Position numbers and translations under genes: made by a program. The notes beneath the pieces are model-generated. The model did no database searches, had not been told where the DNA came from, and worked only from the letters and a program-made list of their open reading frames with translations. Source: Marinimicrobium alkaliphilum (GTDB lineage: Bacteria; Pseudomonadota; Gammaproteobacteria; Pseudomonadales; Cellvibrionaceae). Taken from it: a DNA stretch of 64,000 nt. The stretch covers positions 186,001 to 250,000 of the forward strand of contig NZ_QGMQ01000004.1 of NCBI RefSeq assembly GCF_003259155.1, written 5' to 3'. Positions 54,302 through 63,613 of this stretch are shown piece after piece; position 1 is the first letter of the stretch; every line of letters begins with the position of its first letter.

Positions 54302-56073
54302 CCTGGTACACATTCAAAAAACACCTTGGCCTGACCCTTGTGGTCGCGGCACTGGCACTACTCGCCGCCCTACCCAGCGCGGCCGCCAACGAACTGAGCG
54401 CCAGCCTGGATCGCAACCAGGCCACGCTGGGCGATACCCTGACCTTGCGTGTGCGCTTTATGGGGCAGCGTGTACAACAGGATCCGGACTTCAGCGCGCT
54501 GGAAGATGACTTTGAGATTCTCGGCACCCAGCGCAGTAACCAGATGCGTATTATCAATAACCAGACCGAGTCCTGGACCGAGTGGCGCCTGACGCTCGCG
54601 CCTAAACGTGCCGGTGAGTTGCAGATACCGGCCGTCGAGTTCGGGGGCCAGCGCAGCGAACCACTCACGCTGACGGTGCGCGAACCCAGTAGCGGACGTG
54701 ACGGCGCTGCCCGCGACGACATCTGGGTGGAAGTGAGTTTGAGTAAAGACAACCCCCATGTTCAGGAGCAGGTGCTGATGACCGTGCGCCTGTTTACTTC
54801 AGTAGATTTGCAGGCCGTTGAATTACAGCCTCTGGAGCTTGAGGACGCTCTGGTGGTGGAGGTGGCCGAGAATCGCTATCGCCGCCAAATTGATGGTGTG
54901 AATCACGGCATTATTGAAAACACCTTTGCCCTCTTCCCGCAACGCAGCGGTGAGCTGCGCATTCCCGCACTGGCTTACAGCGTATCTCTCGGCAGCAGCC
55001 GGCGCGATCTATGGGGCAACCTGCACGGCACCGGTCGCAGTGGCTTGCGTCGGTTGCGCACGGAATCCAAAATGCTTGAGGTGCAACCGATTCCGGGTGA
55101 AGCCCGAGGCGAGCGCTGGATGCCTGCACGGGATGTCGAGTTGAGTGAACGCTGGAGCCGGGACCCGGACAGTCTGCAAGTGGGTGAACCGGTGACTCGG
55201 TCCATCACCATCAATGCCGATGGCTTGAGCGGTGCACAAATCACGCCACTGGGGGAGGCCCGCATTGACGGCTTCAGCTACTACCCCGACCAACCCCAGA
55301 CCGATGAGCAACGGGATGCATCGGGCGTGCGTGGGACCCGCATGGAAACCGTAGCCATGGTGCCACGTCGCGCTGGCCGGCACACCCTGCCGGAAGTCAC
55401 CCTGCGCTGGTGGAACACCGAAAGCCAGCGCTTTGAAACGGCCACCTTACCTGAGCGTCGCGTCCGTGTGCAGGCGGCGCCGGGCAGTATCGAAGACGAC
55501 CGTCAGGCGGTGGAACAACCCGGAGCCAGCCTGGCCGACACGGGCGCCAGTCTGTACCGCGACACACCGTCACAGGATGAGCCGCGGGTAGTCACCTTCG
55601 TGGCCTGGTGGTGGATTGCCGGCGCGGTTTTCTTTGCGCTCCTGAGCGCCCTGCTCGCCTTGATGCTCTGGCTCAGTCGCCGTCAACTCTACCGGCTGAC
55701 CCATACCGAGAATGCCCCGGTACTCGATCGCAATGAAGCCATTCTGTGGCGGCAGATGAAGCGTTCAAGTGCCGACAATGATCTGAATGCACTGCGGCAG
55801 CAACTGATTCGGTGGGCGCAGCGTCATTGGCAAACGGACAGCCTGCACCGTTTGGACCAGATCATTGCGCGTACAGACAATGAGACCCTGCACCGTTTGC
55901 TGCGGCAACTGGACCAGATTCTGTTCAGCGGTAGCACCGCGACAGATTTTGACAGCGGCGCCCTGCTTCAGGAAGTCGCCGCCCTGCGGCGCGAAAAACG
56001 CGACCGCCATTACGGCAAGAACAAGGCGCCGCTGCCACCCCTGTATCCGGAGGAGACCCATGCCGACACGTAA
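54295..56073 (+). CDS. batD: BatD (BatD/oxygen-tolerance) protein
   Basis: 592 aa. Signal peptide to about residue 33, then repeated beta-sandwich domains (ASLDRNQATLGDTLTL, VSLSKDNPHVQEQV), membrane helix near 435-460 (WWIAGAVFFALLSALLALMLWL) and a helical cytoplasmic end. Pattern ELSASLDRNQ is typical for BatD. Overlaps the following lipoprotein gene by 14 bp. Confidence 0.92.
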   Translation: MVAWYTFKKHLGLTLVVAALALLAALPSAAANELSASLDRNQATLGDTLTLRVRFMGQRVQQDPDFSALEDDFEILGTQRSNQMRIINNQTESWTEWRLTLAPKRAGELQIPAVEFGGQRSEPLTLTVREPSSGRDGAARDDIWVEVSLSKDNPHVQEQVLMTVRLFTSVDLQAVELQPLELEDALVVEVAENRYRRQIDGVNHGIIENTFALFPQRSGELRIPALAYSVSLGSSRRDLWGNLHGTGRSGLRRLRTESKMLEVQPIPGEARGERWMPARDVELSERWSRDPDSLQVGEPVTRSITINADGLSGAQITPLGEARIDGFSYYPDQPQTDEQRDASGVRGTRMETVAMVPRRAGRHTLPEVTLRWWNTESQRFETATLPERRVRVQAAPGSIEDDRQAVEQPGASLADTGASLYRDTPSQDEPRVVTFVAWWWIAGAVFFALLSALLALMLWLSRRQLYRLTHTENAPVLDRNEAILWRQMKRSSADNDLNALRQQLIRWAQRHWQTDSLHRLDQIIARTDNETLHRLLRQLDQILFSGSTATDFDSGALLQEVAALRREKRDRHYGKNKAPLPPLYPEETHADT

Positions 56074-56497
56074 ACCCATCGCCATCGCCCTGAGCGCCCT
56101 TCTGGTTACCCAACTCACGGCCTGCGGCACCGTGCTTTACCCCGAGCGCCGCGGCCAGACCGGCGGCGACCTGGACGTCGCCGTGGTGCTGATGAACACC
56201 ATCGGCCTGGTTCTGTTTGTGGTACCCGGGCTGATCGCCTTTATCGTGGACTTTTCCACCGGCGCGATTTATTTGCCCAGCGGGACCAGTGTTCAATTGA
56301 CCGAGGATGAATTGCAGCAGGTGGTAAAGGGAGGGCAACTGGACAAGGCCGCATTACACGACGTGTTGATGGCGCGCGGTTTGGTGGATGAAGCGCAGGA
56401 AGTGAGTGCGTGGGAGGTACGTGAATTGGATGCCGGAGCGGACGTCAATGCCGCGCTGGCACCCTATCGGTCGATGAATCTGGTGGCGGGCTGGTAA
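56060..56497 (+). CDS. Lipoprotein at the end of the Bat operon
   Basis: 145 aa from ATG 56060 with GGAGGAG upstream. Lipobox LTAC, then GTVLYPERRGQ and a hydrophobic GLVLFVVPGLIAFIVDF segment, the look of YjbF/YidQ-like small envelope proteins (TVLYPERRG is seen in the 'polyribonucleotide nucleotidyltransferase'-misnamed family). No function assigned. Confidence 0.8.
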   Translation: MPTRKPIAIALSALLVTQLTACGTVLYPERRGQTGGDLDVAVVLMNTIGLVLFVVPGLIAFIVDFSTGAIYLPSGTSVQLTEDELQQVVKGGQLDKAALHDVLMARGLVDEAQEVSAWEVRELDAGADVNAALAPYRSMNLVAGW

Positions 56498-56509
56498 CCC
56501 AGCCCACCA

Positions 56510-59191
56510 TCAGGCCAAGGATTTACTCACTACCTCGTACACATCCTTGGACAATTCCGGCTCCGCCAGAATCCGCTCCAACGCGGCTTTCATCAACGCT
56601 TGCTGCTCGGGCAGGTAGCGCCGCCACTTGGTCAGCGGGGTCAGCAGCCGGGCGGCAATCTGCGGGTTCTGCTTATTCAGGCGCAGAACCTCATCCGCCA
56701 AAAAGGTGTAGCCCGCCCCATCCTTCTGATGAAAATTGACCGGGTTACCGTTGGTAAATGCGGCCACCACCGAGCGAATTTTATTCGGGTTCTTCGGATC
56801 ATAAGCCGGGTGCTTGAGCAGTGCATGCACGCGCTCCAGGCCTCCCGGCAAGGGGCTGACCGACTGCACCCGGAACCAGTCGTTGACCACCAGGGGTTCG
56901 TCTTGCCACTGCTGGTAGAAAGCCTCAAGCGCATCGCGTTTGCGATCTTCGGCATCGTGCGCACGGCAATTCACCAACGCGGTCAGGGCCGCAAGGGTAT
57001 CGGTCATATTATTGCTGTCGCGCAATTGCTGCTCGCAGGCATCAAGCTGCGCCGCATCCGGATCGATCATCAAATAACCCAGCGCCAGATTCTTCAGGGT
57101 GCGCTGCGCAATCGCTTCAGCGTTTGCCTCATAAGGTTTGCTGTGGTCGTACGCGCTGTAAATCGCCCGTAACGGTTGCGCCAGACGTTTGCCCAGCGCA
57201 CGGCGCACCGCATTGCGCGCGGCGTGGATGGCGTGGACATCGACCACTTCAGCCTGCTCTGCCAGGTACCCTTCCGACGGCAAGGCCAACATCAAGGCCA
57301 CCATGGCGGGATCGAGACTGCTATCCCCCAGCAGTTGCTCGCAGGCAACGGCCAACTGTTCATCCAGCGGCCATTGGCCGAGATCTTCGCCCCCCTGATA
57401 CGCTTTGATGGCATCGCCGATAACCAGCGTCGCCAGTTGCTGACTCGCATCCCAGCGCACAAAACCGTCGTCGTCGGCGCTCATCAGGCGCATCAGGTCG
57501 TCCCGGGTGTAGGGGTAACGCAGCTTCACGGGCGCCGAGAAACCGCGCAACAGGGCCGGCACCGGTTTCTCTTTGACGCCGGTAAAGGTAAAGCGCTGCT
57601 TGGCTTCAGTGAGCTCCAGTACCGTATGGGTGTTGTCCGGCGTTTCCGTATTGGGCGTTTCGCCTTTTAACTGCAACGGTAAATTACCGGCACTGCCGAG
57701 CAGCCCCACCGCCACCGGAATATGGAACGGTTTTTTGTGCTTACACTCAGGGGTGGGCGGGCAATACTGCGCAATCTCAAGCGTATACTCTTGCGCATCG
57801 GCATCGTACTGATCGGTCACGGTCAGCACCGGCGTGCCCGCCTGGGAGTACCAGTGTTTGAACTGGGTCAGATCGCGTCCGGAGGCATCGGCCATAGCCG
57901 CCACAAAATCATCGGTGGTCACCGCCTGGCCATCATGGCGCTCGAAGTAGAGGTCGCTGCCTTTGCGGAACAACTCGGGGCCCAGCAGGTTGGCAATCAT
58001 GCGCACCACTTCCGCGCCCTTCTCATAGATGGTCAGGGTGTAGAAGTTGGAGATCTCGATATAGGCATCCGGGCGAATCGGGTGCGCCATGGGACCGCCG
58101 TCTTCGGCAAACTGGGCGGTGCGCAGCATGCTCACATCTTCCACCCGCTTGACGGTGCGCGACCCCATATCGGAGGAGAACTCGGCATCGCGGAAGACGG
58201 TAAAGCCCTCCTTGAGGCTCAACTGAAACCAGTCGCGACAGGTCACGCGGTTGCCCGACCAGTTGTGGAAGTACTCGTGCGCCACCACTGCCTCAACCCG
58301 CTGGAAGCCGGCATCGGTGGTGGTTTCCGGTTTGGCCAGAATGCAGGAGGTGTTGAAAATGTTGAGGCCCTTGTTTTCCATGGCGCCCATGTTGAAGTCA
58401 TCCACGGCGACGATCATGAAAATGTCCAGATCGTACTCGCGCCCGTAAACCTCTTCGTCCCAACGCATGGCACGTTTGAGCGAATCCATGGCGTGGTCGC
58501 ACTTGTCCAGGTCTTTGGGTTCGACAAAAATCTTCAGGGTCACTTCGCGTCCGGACGTGGTGACAAATTTGTCTTCTATGTGGGACAACTGCCCCGCCAC
58601 CATGGCAAACAGGTAGCAGGGTTTTTTGTGCGGATCCTGCCAGACGGCAAAGTGCCGGTCGCCCGCCAGGTCGCCGCCATCGATAAGGTTGCCGTTGGAG
58701 AGCAGCACCGGATGCGTGTCTTTATTCGCTTCGATACGGGTGACAAACTCACTCATCACATCCGGGCGATCCAGGTAATAGGTGATTTTGCGAAAACCTT
58801 CGGCTTCGCACTGGGTGCAATAAAGCCCACGCGAACGGTACAGGCCGTCGAGGGAGGTATTCTTCTGGGGCTGGATATCAGTCACCACCTGCAACTCAAA
58901 AGCCGGGGGCACATCGGCGATGGTCAGGGATTCAGCATCCACCCGGTAATCGGACTCACTCAGGGGCTTGCCGTCGATGGCAACGGACACCAGGCGCAGT
59001 TCGGCACCGTCGAGGACCAGAGACGTATCCTGGCGTTCGGACTCGGGGTTACGACGCAGCTTCAGGGTGCTGGTCACGCGGGTCCACTCGTCATTGAGCA
59101 CCACATCCAGATGGGTGTGCTCAATCAGAAAATCGGGAACCCGATAATCTTTCAGATGAATTGCTTTGGGTTGTGCATCTCGTGCGGCCAT
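56510..59191 (-). CDS. pepN: Aminopeptidase N (M1 family)
   Basis: 893 aa from ATG 59191. N-terminal beta domain, GAMENKGLN substrate site (about residue 275), zinc motif HEYFHNW with the third ligand Glu in LKEGFTVFRD (about 310-337), Ig-like domain and a helical C-terminal domain. Removes N-terminal residues from peptides in the cytoplasm. Complete and of usual length. Confidence 0.97.
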   Translation of the reverse strand: MAARDAQPKAIHLKDYRVPDFLIEHTHLDVVLNDEWTRVTSTLKLRRNPESERQDTSLVLDGAELRLVSVAIDGKPLSESDYRVDAESLTIADVPPAFELQVVTDIQPQKNTSLDGLYRSRGLYCTQCEAEGFRKITYYLDRPDVMSEFVTRIEANKDTHPVLLSNGNLIDGGDLAGDRHFAVWQDPHKKPCYLFAMVAGQLSHIEDKFVTTSGREVTLKIFVEPKDLDKCDHAMDSLKRAMRWDEEVYGREYDLDIFMIVAVDDFNMGAMENKGLNIFNTSCILAKPETTTDAGFQRVEAVVAHEYFHNWSGNRVTCRDWFQLSLKEGFTVFRDAEFSSDMGSRTVKRVEDVSMLRTAQFAEDGGPMAHPIRPDAYIEISNFYTLTIYEKGAEVVRMIANLLGPELFRKGSDLYFERHDGQAVTTDDFVAAMADASGRDLTQFKHWYSQAGTPVLTVTDQYDADAQEYTLEIAQYCPPTPECKHKKPFHIPVAVGLLGSAGNLPLQLKGETPNTETPDNTHTVLELTEAKQRFTFTGVKEKPVPALLRGFSAPVKLRYPYTRDDLMRLMSADDDGFVRWDASQQLATLVIGDAIKAYQGGEDLGQWPLDEQLAVACEQLLGDSSLDPAMVALMLALPSEGYLAEQAEVVDVHAIHAARNAVRRALGKRLAQPLRAIYSAYDHSKPYEANAEAIAQRTLKNLALGYLMIDPDAAQLDACEQQLRDSNNMTDTLAALTALVNCRAHDAEDRKRDALEAFYQQWQDEPLVVNDWFRVQSVSPLPGGLERVHALLKHPAYDPKNPNKIRSVVAAFTNGNPVNFHQKDGAGYTFLADEVLRLNKQNPQIAARLLTPLTKWRRYLPEQQALMKAALERILAEPELSKDVYEVVSKSLA

Positions 59192-59238
59192 AAGACTGTC
59201 CAACGTTGTTGGGAAATGTGTGTACGGCTGGCGGGCCT

Positions 59239-60078
59239 TCAGGCCACAGCCAGTTCCACCTGATAGGCGGTGTATTTACGGATATTGATGACCCCGGTAT
59301 CGAGGATCAGGTACTGCCCCTTGATGCCGAGCAGCTGTCCTTCGACCTCCGGGGTTTTTTCGAGATTGTGCGCTTTCACCTTCGTCGGGTACTCAAGCAC
59401 CGGGTAGCGAATCTCGTATAAAGGCGCATCGTCAATCGCCTGAATCGCCTGCAAACCGTGGGCGCTCTGAATATCGTCGACGGCGGCGCGGGTATCCTCC
59501 AGCAACTGCTCACGCAGCGCCAGCAGATCGACCGGTGCTGGCTCCCCTTTAAGCATAGCCTGCCAGCTGGTTTTGTCCGCCACAAATGGCTTAAAGGCGG
59601 TTTCAACCAGGCCCGACTGTTGGCGCGTGGCGACCCGGAAAACCGGCAATGCCTGGATGGCGCCCTGATCGATCCAGCGGGTCGGCACTTGCGACAGGCG
59701 CGTAATGCCCACCTTGGGCTTGGAGGAGTTGGCCAGGTAGACGATGTGGTCGGTCATGCAGAAGCGCTCGCCCCACTCGGGTTCGCGACAGGTGCCCAGA
59801 TGGAAGTGACACTTCTCCGGACTCACAATGCAGATGTCGCATTGGGCCAGGCGGGTAAAGCACGGATAGCAATAGCCCTGATTGAAACTTTTGCGGGTGG
59901 CACGACCGCAATGGGTGCAGTTGATGTCGCCGAGCCAGCGCAGGCGGAGTTGTTTGCCCAACAGCTCATTCATCGCCACCTGTTGCTCCCCGAGAGGAAT
60001 GGCATAGCTAGGGGTGTCGGCATCCAGCGCCGTTTTCATCTTCGCCAGCGCGCCGCTGGCCGCTACCGCATAGCTCAT
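59239..60078 (-). CDS. DUF2797 family protein
   Basis: 279 aa from ATG 60078, which overlaps the DUF1315 stop as ATGA; ATG 60090 adds four codons. Zinc-type cysteines CTHCG ... CYPC ... CDIC ... CHFHLGTC (about residues 55-95), then YLANSSKPKVGITR (about 112). This GIY-YIG-like strand pattern is typical of DUF2797. Function unknown; pairs with DUF1315 in many gammaproteobacteria. Confidence 0.9.
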   Translation of the reverse strand: MSYAVAASGALAKMKTALDADTPSYAIPLGEQQVAMNELLGKQLRLRWLGDINCTHCGRATRKSFNQGYCYPCFTRLAQCDICIVSPEKCHFHLGTCREPEWGERFCMTDHIVYLANSSKPKVGITRLSQVPTRWIDQGAIQALPVFRVATRQQSGLVETAFKPFVADKTSWQAMLKGEPAPVDLLALREQLLEDTRAAVDDIQSAHGLQAIQAIDDAPLYEIRYPVLEYPTKVKAHNLEKTPEVEGQLLGIKGQYLILDTGVINIRKYTAYQVELAVA

Positions 60079-60347
60079 GCGTCGGTCCATTTCAGGGGTT
60101 TGGGTTCATTCGCATCCGCGACCTCGCCGTCGCCGCCGCAATGGCTGTGAGGCTTGGGCGCGATATAGCCGGTGTGCTCTTCTGGCGGCAAGTGTTGATG
60201 CTCCCAGGTAATCACAGCCTGTATACACGTCTGCTTTTGTTCGTCAGTAAGCGGCTTGCCATCGGGCCATTTGCCCAGCGCGACCGCATCGCGCAGGCGC
60301 CGATAGATGTCGGGTGTGATGCTCGCCAGGAGTTGTTCGTAATTCAT
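60075..60347 (-). CDS. DUF1315 (YeaC-like) family protein
   Basis: 90 aa from ATG 60347, with GAGGT five bases upstream. LLASITPDIYRRLRDAVALGKWPDG is recognisable. Unknown function. Metal-like HSHCGG near the end. Coupled to the DUF2797 gene. Confidence 0.88.
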   Translation of the reverse strand: MNYEQLLASITPDIYRRLRDAVALGKWPDGKPLTDEQKQTCIQAVITWEHQHLPPEEHTGYIAPKPHSHCGGDGEVADANEPKPLKWTDA

Positions 60348-60381
60348 GACATACCTCGTAAACGGACGACCGCGCGCAGCC

Positions 60382-61017
60382 TCACGGCCGGCGACCGTTA
60401 AAGATGATACCCCAGAGCATGCCCACCAACAGGCCGCCCACATGAGCGCCGTTGGCAACGCCGCCGGACCCCATAAACATGTCGATCACACCCGTCAGAC
60501 CCAAGACCAGCCACACCATCATAAAGCCAATGATGCCCGGCGGTACCGCCAGCAGCGGGTGAGGGTTCATCCGGTGACGCATCCATATATAGCCCACCAG
60601 TGCGTAGACGACACCCGACATACCGCCGAACAGGCTTTCACCCTGCCAGAAGTACTGCACCAGATTTGAGCCAATGGCCCAGGTGATGACAAACAGGATG
60701 TACACCACCCGCCCGTTGAGCAGCTCGATACGCCGCCCCAACTCCCAGAGCCAGAGGGCGTTGAAAGCAATATGAAGCAGACCGAAGTGAATAAACGCCG
60801 GGGTCAGCAAGCGCCAGACCTGACCCTGACCGATACCTTCAGCGACCGGCTCAAAAATCGGCTGCCCCATGGGCGACCAGGCGAAGTTCTGAAAGGTAAA
60901 CCAGGGCAGGAACTGGAAACCGGCGTTGGTCGCGGTCAAGAGTGTCCCGAGCAGGCTCAAAGCAATGAGTACAAGCGTGACCGGCGTGCGCTTGGGTGAT
61001 AGTTGATGCAGATACAT
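60382..61017 (-). CDS. Rhomboid-family intramembrane serine protease
   Basis: 211 aa from ATG 61017. Six membrane segments; HIAFNALWLW in TM2, catalytic GGMSGVVY (Ser, about residue 142) and His in HVGGLLVGM (about 193). Cleaves membrane proteins within the bilayer. Shorter than GlpG because the N-terminal cytoplasmic domain is absent. Lies 18 bp after nadK. Confidence 0.92.
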   Translation of the reverse strand: MYLHQLSPKRTPVTLVLIALSLLGTLLTATNAGFQFLPWFTFQNFAWSPMGQPIFEPVAEGIGQGQVWRLLTPAFIHFGLLHIAFNALWLWELGRRIELLNGRVVYILFVITWAIGSNLVQYFWQGESLFGGMSGVVYALVGYIWMRHRMNPHPLLAVPPGIIGFMMVWLVLGLTGVIDMFMGSGGVANGAHVGGLLVGMLWGIIFNGRRP

Positions 61018-61034
61018 AAAACGTCTGTTGTTCC

Positions 61035-61931
61035 TCAGTCGAGCAGGTGACCGCCCCACCCCAGCTTGGTTCGGCAACGCTCGTAAAAATTGTGATTCAA
61101 CGGGTGAATCAGCGTCAGCTTTTGCGGCTTCTTGTGGATGAATATTTCATCCCCGGTACGCGATTCTACGTGGATCTGTCCGTCACAGGTCACCATGGCC
61201 TTGGAGCCGCGACTTTGACCAACGGTGATTTTGATTTCGCTGTTGCCGTCAATGACCATCGGCCGACTGCTCAAGGTATGCGGGTTCATCGGCACCAGAC
61301 CGATGGCATCCAGTTTCGGGTGCATGATCGGACCGCCGCCACTCAAGGCGTAGGCGGTGGAGCCGGTGGGCGTCGAGACAATCATGCCATCGGCGCACTG
61401 GCTGGTGACGAAGTGGCCGTCGATGGACAGCTCAAATTCGAGCATATGGATGAATTCACCGGGGTGCATGACCACATCGTTGAGGGCGTCACCGCGCCCC
61501 ATCAGCCTGCCGCCCCGGCGCACTTCCATATTGAGCAGAAAGCGGCTTTCTTCGAGATAGTGGCCGTCGAGCACCTCACCGACTTTTTCTTCGATATCCT
61601 CGGGGGTAATGTCGGTGAGAAAGCCCAGACGACCGCGATTGACACCCAATAAGGGCACGCCGTAGCTGGTCAGCGCCCGGGCCGCCCCCAGGAGGCTGCC
61701 ATCGCCCCCTACCACAATCACCAGATCGCAGTGCCGCCCCAGGCTGTCGAGCTCGGCGACTTGCCGGGCTGCACCCACGGCCGCATCACTGCCGAGCACG
61801 GCGGCGGTTTGCGATTCGAGGGTAAAATCCAGCTGGCGCGACTGCAGAAAAGTGATCAGGCGCTCCATGGAGTAGCGCGCCCGCTCGTTGTCCAGACGGC
61901 CAATCAGGCCGATAGTGGCAAATGCTGTCAT
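61035..61931 (-). CDS. nadK: NAD kinase
   Basis: 298 aa. GGDGS (about residue 75), NRGRLGFLTD, GDALNDVV, PTGSTAYALSGGGP (about 192) are the standard motifs. Phosphorylates NAD to NADP in the cytoplasm. Upstream of the rhomboid gene in one unit. Confidence 0.97.
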   Translation of the reverse strand: MTAFATIGLIGRLDNERARYSMERLITFLQSRQLDFTLESQTAAVLGSDAAVGAARQVAELDSLGRHCDLVIVVGGDGSLLGAARALTSYGVPLLGVNRGRLGFLTDITPEDIEEKVGEVLDGHYLEESRFLLNMEVRRGGRLMGRGDALNDVVMHPGEFIHMLEFELSIDGHFVTSQCADGMIVSTPTGSTAYALSGGGPIMHPKLDAIGLVPMNPHTLSSRPMVIDGNSEIKITVGQSRGSKAMVTCDGQIHVESRTGDEIFIHKKPQKLTLIHPLNHNFYERCRTKLGWGGHLLD

Positions 61932-62134
61932 GACAACCCGCTGTCGTGAAGGAATGGTCAGGCGGCATTATAGCCCCTGGCGCAGGCCGGGGACACCGTT
62001 ATAGGAAAATCAAGGAGTTATCCGGCTTTGGAGTGATGACATTTGAGCCGGGAATGGTGCCTCACGGTCGGACTACGCTGCGTTAATTCTACCTGTGTGA
62101 GCATTGGGGTACTGTTTTGGAGTCGTGCCGCGCT

Positions 62135-62226
62135 GTCGGATTACGCGCTTCGCGCTAATCCGACCTACGGGATACGGCGTGCCATTGTTTGAGTAGGTCG
62201 GATTAGCGCGAAGCGCGTAATCCGAC
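62135..62226. repeat. REP-like pair between nadK and the coiled-coil gene
   Basis: Direct copy at 62135-62168 with a GCGCTTCGCGC loop and inverted copy at 62193-62226. A further worn copy lies near 62067-62095. Explains most of the 314-bp gap after nadK. Confidence 0.88.
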
Positions 62227-62245
62227 ATCTGAGGCACCGAGCAGG

Positions 62246-63010
62246 CTAAAAACCGCCCTGGGATTTAATCGGTGTCGGCGGGTTCTCGCGGGCCAACTGC
62301 TGGCGCAACTTCCAGACATGCTGCTCCAGGCGCCGGGAACGGCTGCGCTCTTCCATCAATTGCTCCCGATAAAACGCCAGGCGCTGCTGATATTCCCGCT
62401 TGAGCAGGTTGCAGCGGTGCTCATAGCGACGGTTGATCAGGTCAATCCGATGCCGGTGTTCGCGCAATTGCTTGGCCATACGATCGCGCAATGCCTGAGT
62501 ATATTTGGCTTTAAGTTCTTCCCGTAACCTATTGTTTTTATAGGGCTCATCCTCCGACTCCTGAGGACTTACTTTAACACTCAAGCGGTTGCGCTGCACC
62601 GCGGCGCGCAAGACTTCAAAGTGATTATCCAGTTCATCATCGAGGGGATCCCAGAGGTGTTTCTGATGCCACTCGACCGGGCACTGACTGTAGCTGGCAA
62701 TACGGATCGGACCGGCGCCCAGGTCGGGGCCGCGTCCGGCAGTGGAGGCAAGGCGGTCAAGGGGCAGGTTCCAGCGCGTGTCGACGACGCCCCGGCTATC
62801 AAAGCCAATAGTGAAGAATACCGCCGCCGTGATGCAGAGATTGGTATTGATATGCAGGTAGGCGCCTTTGACCTTCTGGTTGGCGTAGCCTGTCTCGGGC
62901 ACGACACCGTCGAGGATCGCTTCAAATTCAGAGAACAGCATCTCCCGCTGAAGTCGGTCTTCTTCAAACAGGAATACCGCTTCGGTATAGGCGTCGTTGT
63001 GGCTGGCCAT
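62246..63010 (-). CDS. Conserved coiled-coil protein of unknown function
   Basis: 254 aa. N-terminal globular part of about 150 residues (MASHNDAYTEAVFLFEEDRLQ, GAYLHINTNLCITAAVFF), then a long basic helix (residues about 160-245, QLREHRHRIDLINRRYEHR). No signal or membrane segment. Similar proteins occur across pseudomonad-like bacteria but have no known role; DNA- or RNA-binding by the basic coil is only a guess. Confidence 0.78.
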   Translation of the reverse strand: MASHNDAYTEAVFLFEEDRLQREMLFSEFEAILDGVVPETGYANQKVKGAYLHINTNLCITAAVFFTIGFDSRGVVDTRWNLPLDRLASTAGRGPDLGAGPIRIASYSQCPVEWHQKHLWDPLDDELDNHFEVLRAAVQRNRLSVKVSPQESEDEPYKNNRLREELKAKYTQALRDRMAKQLREHRHRIDLINRRYEHRCNLLKREYQQRLAFYREQLMEERSRSRRLEQHVWKLRQQLARENPPTPIKSQGGF

Positions 63011-63097
63011 GACAACACTCCACTAGCTTTTGGGTCAGGAGTGTCAATTATCGGTCAATGAGTGACTTTTCGGTGTGATAGAGTCGCCAAATCAACG

Positions 63098-63193
63098 TTA
63101 AATATCGGAATAATCGTCGATTGGATCACAATCTTGATCGATTATGGTGTCCTCGGCGAGCAACTCGAGCAGTTCTTCTAGGTAGTCTTGCAT
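63098..63193 (-). CDS. Possible 31-aa acidic protein
   Basis: Frame MQDYLEELLELLAEDTI...DDYSDI from ATG 63193. GGGAG lies six bases before the ATG. The first half would form an acidic amphipathic helix. No likeness to a known family. The distance to the coiled-coil gene start is 88 bp; it may be its upstream partner in one unit. Confidence 0.5.
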   Translation of the reverse strand: MQDYLEELLELLAEDTIIDQDCDPIDDYSDI

Positions 63194-63290
63194 GGGATTC
63201 TCCCTGGATTTTGGTGTTCGACAGGAGAAAGACTACCCCGGAAATATGACAGATAGATGAAAGCGTGGGGGGTTTTTCTTCCAGACAAAA

Positions 63291-63321
63291 AAAGCCCCTC
63301 AGCAATGCTGAGGGGCTTTTT
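63291..63321. terminator. Bidirectional terminator downstream of the tRNA genes
   Basis: Stem AAAGCCCCTCAGC/GCTGAGGGGCTTT, loop AAT, T-runs on both strands. It follows tRNA-Asp by 8 bp on the minus strand. Confidence 0.9.
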
Positions 63322-63328
63322 CTATGTT

Positions 63329-63405
63329 TGGCGGACCGGACGGGACTCGAACCCGCGACCTCCGGCGTGACAGGCCGGCATTCTAACCAACTGAACTACC
63401 GGTCC
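63329..63405 (-). tRNA. tRNA-Asp (anticodon GTC)
   Basis: 77 nt with encoded CCA. GGACCGG acceptor pairs with CCGGTCC; D-arm TAGTTCAGTTGG; anticodon loop CTGTCAC; T-arm GGTTCGAGTCC. Confidence 0.98.
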
Positions 63406-63427
63406 TCGGCAGTTCTAACGCGTATGA

Positions 63428-63503
63428 TGGTGGGTGGTACAGGAGTCGAACCTGTGACCTACGCCTTGTAAGGGCGCCGCTCTACCAACTGAGCTAACCA
63501 CCC
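63428..63503 (-). tRNA. tRNA-Val (anticodon TAC)
   Basis: 76 nt with encoded CCA. Acceptor GGGTGGT pairs with ACCACCC; anticodon loop CTTACAA; T-arm GGTTCGACTCC. Transcribed ahead of tRNA-Asp. Confidence 0.98.
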
Positions 63504-63520
63504 CGCGTCAGGAGCTGCGC

Positions 63521-63548
63521 ATTCTACCCGAATCGATTTTGATGTCAA
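63521..63548 (-). promoter_or_regulatory. Promoter of the tRNA-Val/tRNA-Asp unit
   Basis: Consensus TTGACA (63543-63548), 16-bp spacer, TAGAAT (63521-63526), 17 bp before the mature tRNA-Val end. Confidence 0.82.
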
Positions 63549-63613
63549 ACACTTTTAGGAAAAATGTCATAAAGGTCTACAATAGCCCTAACGCACCTAA
63601 AAAGAGACCCGCC

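Noticed and set aside
63329-63503. tRNA genes as integration site of a mobile element
   Set aside because: No integrase gene or repeated tRNA 3' end is found nearby; both tRNAs and their promoter are intact and ordinary.
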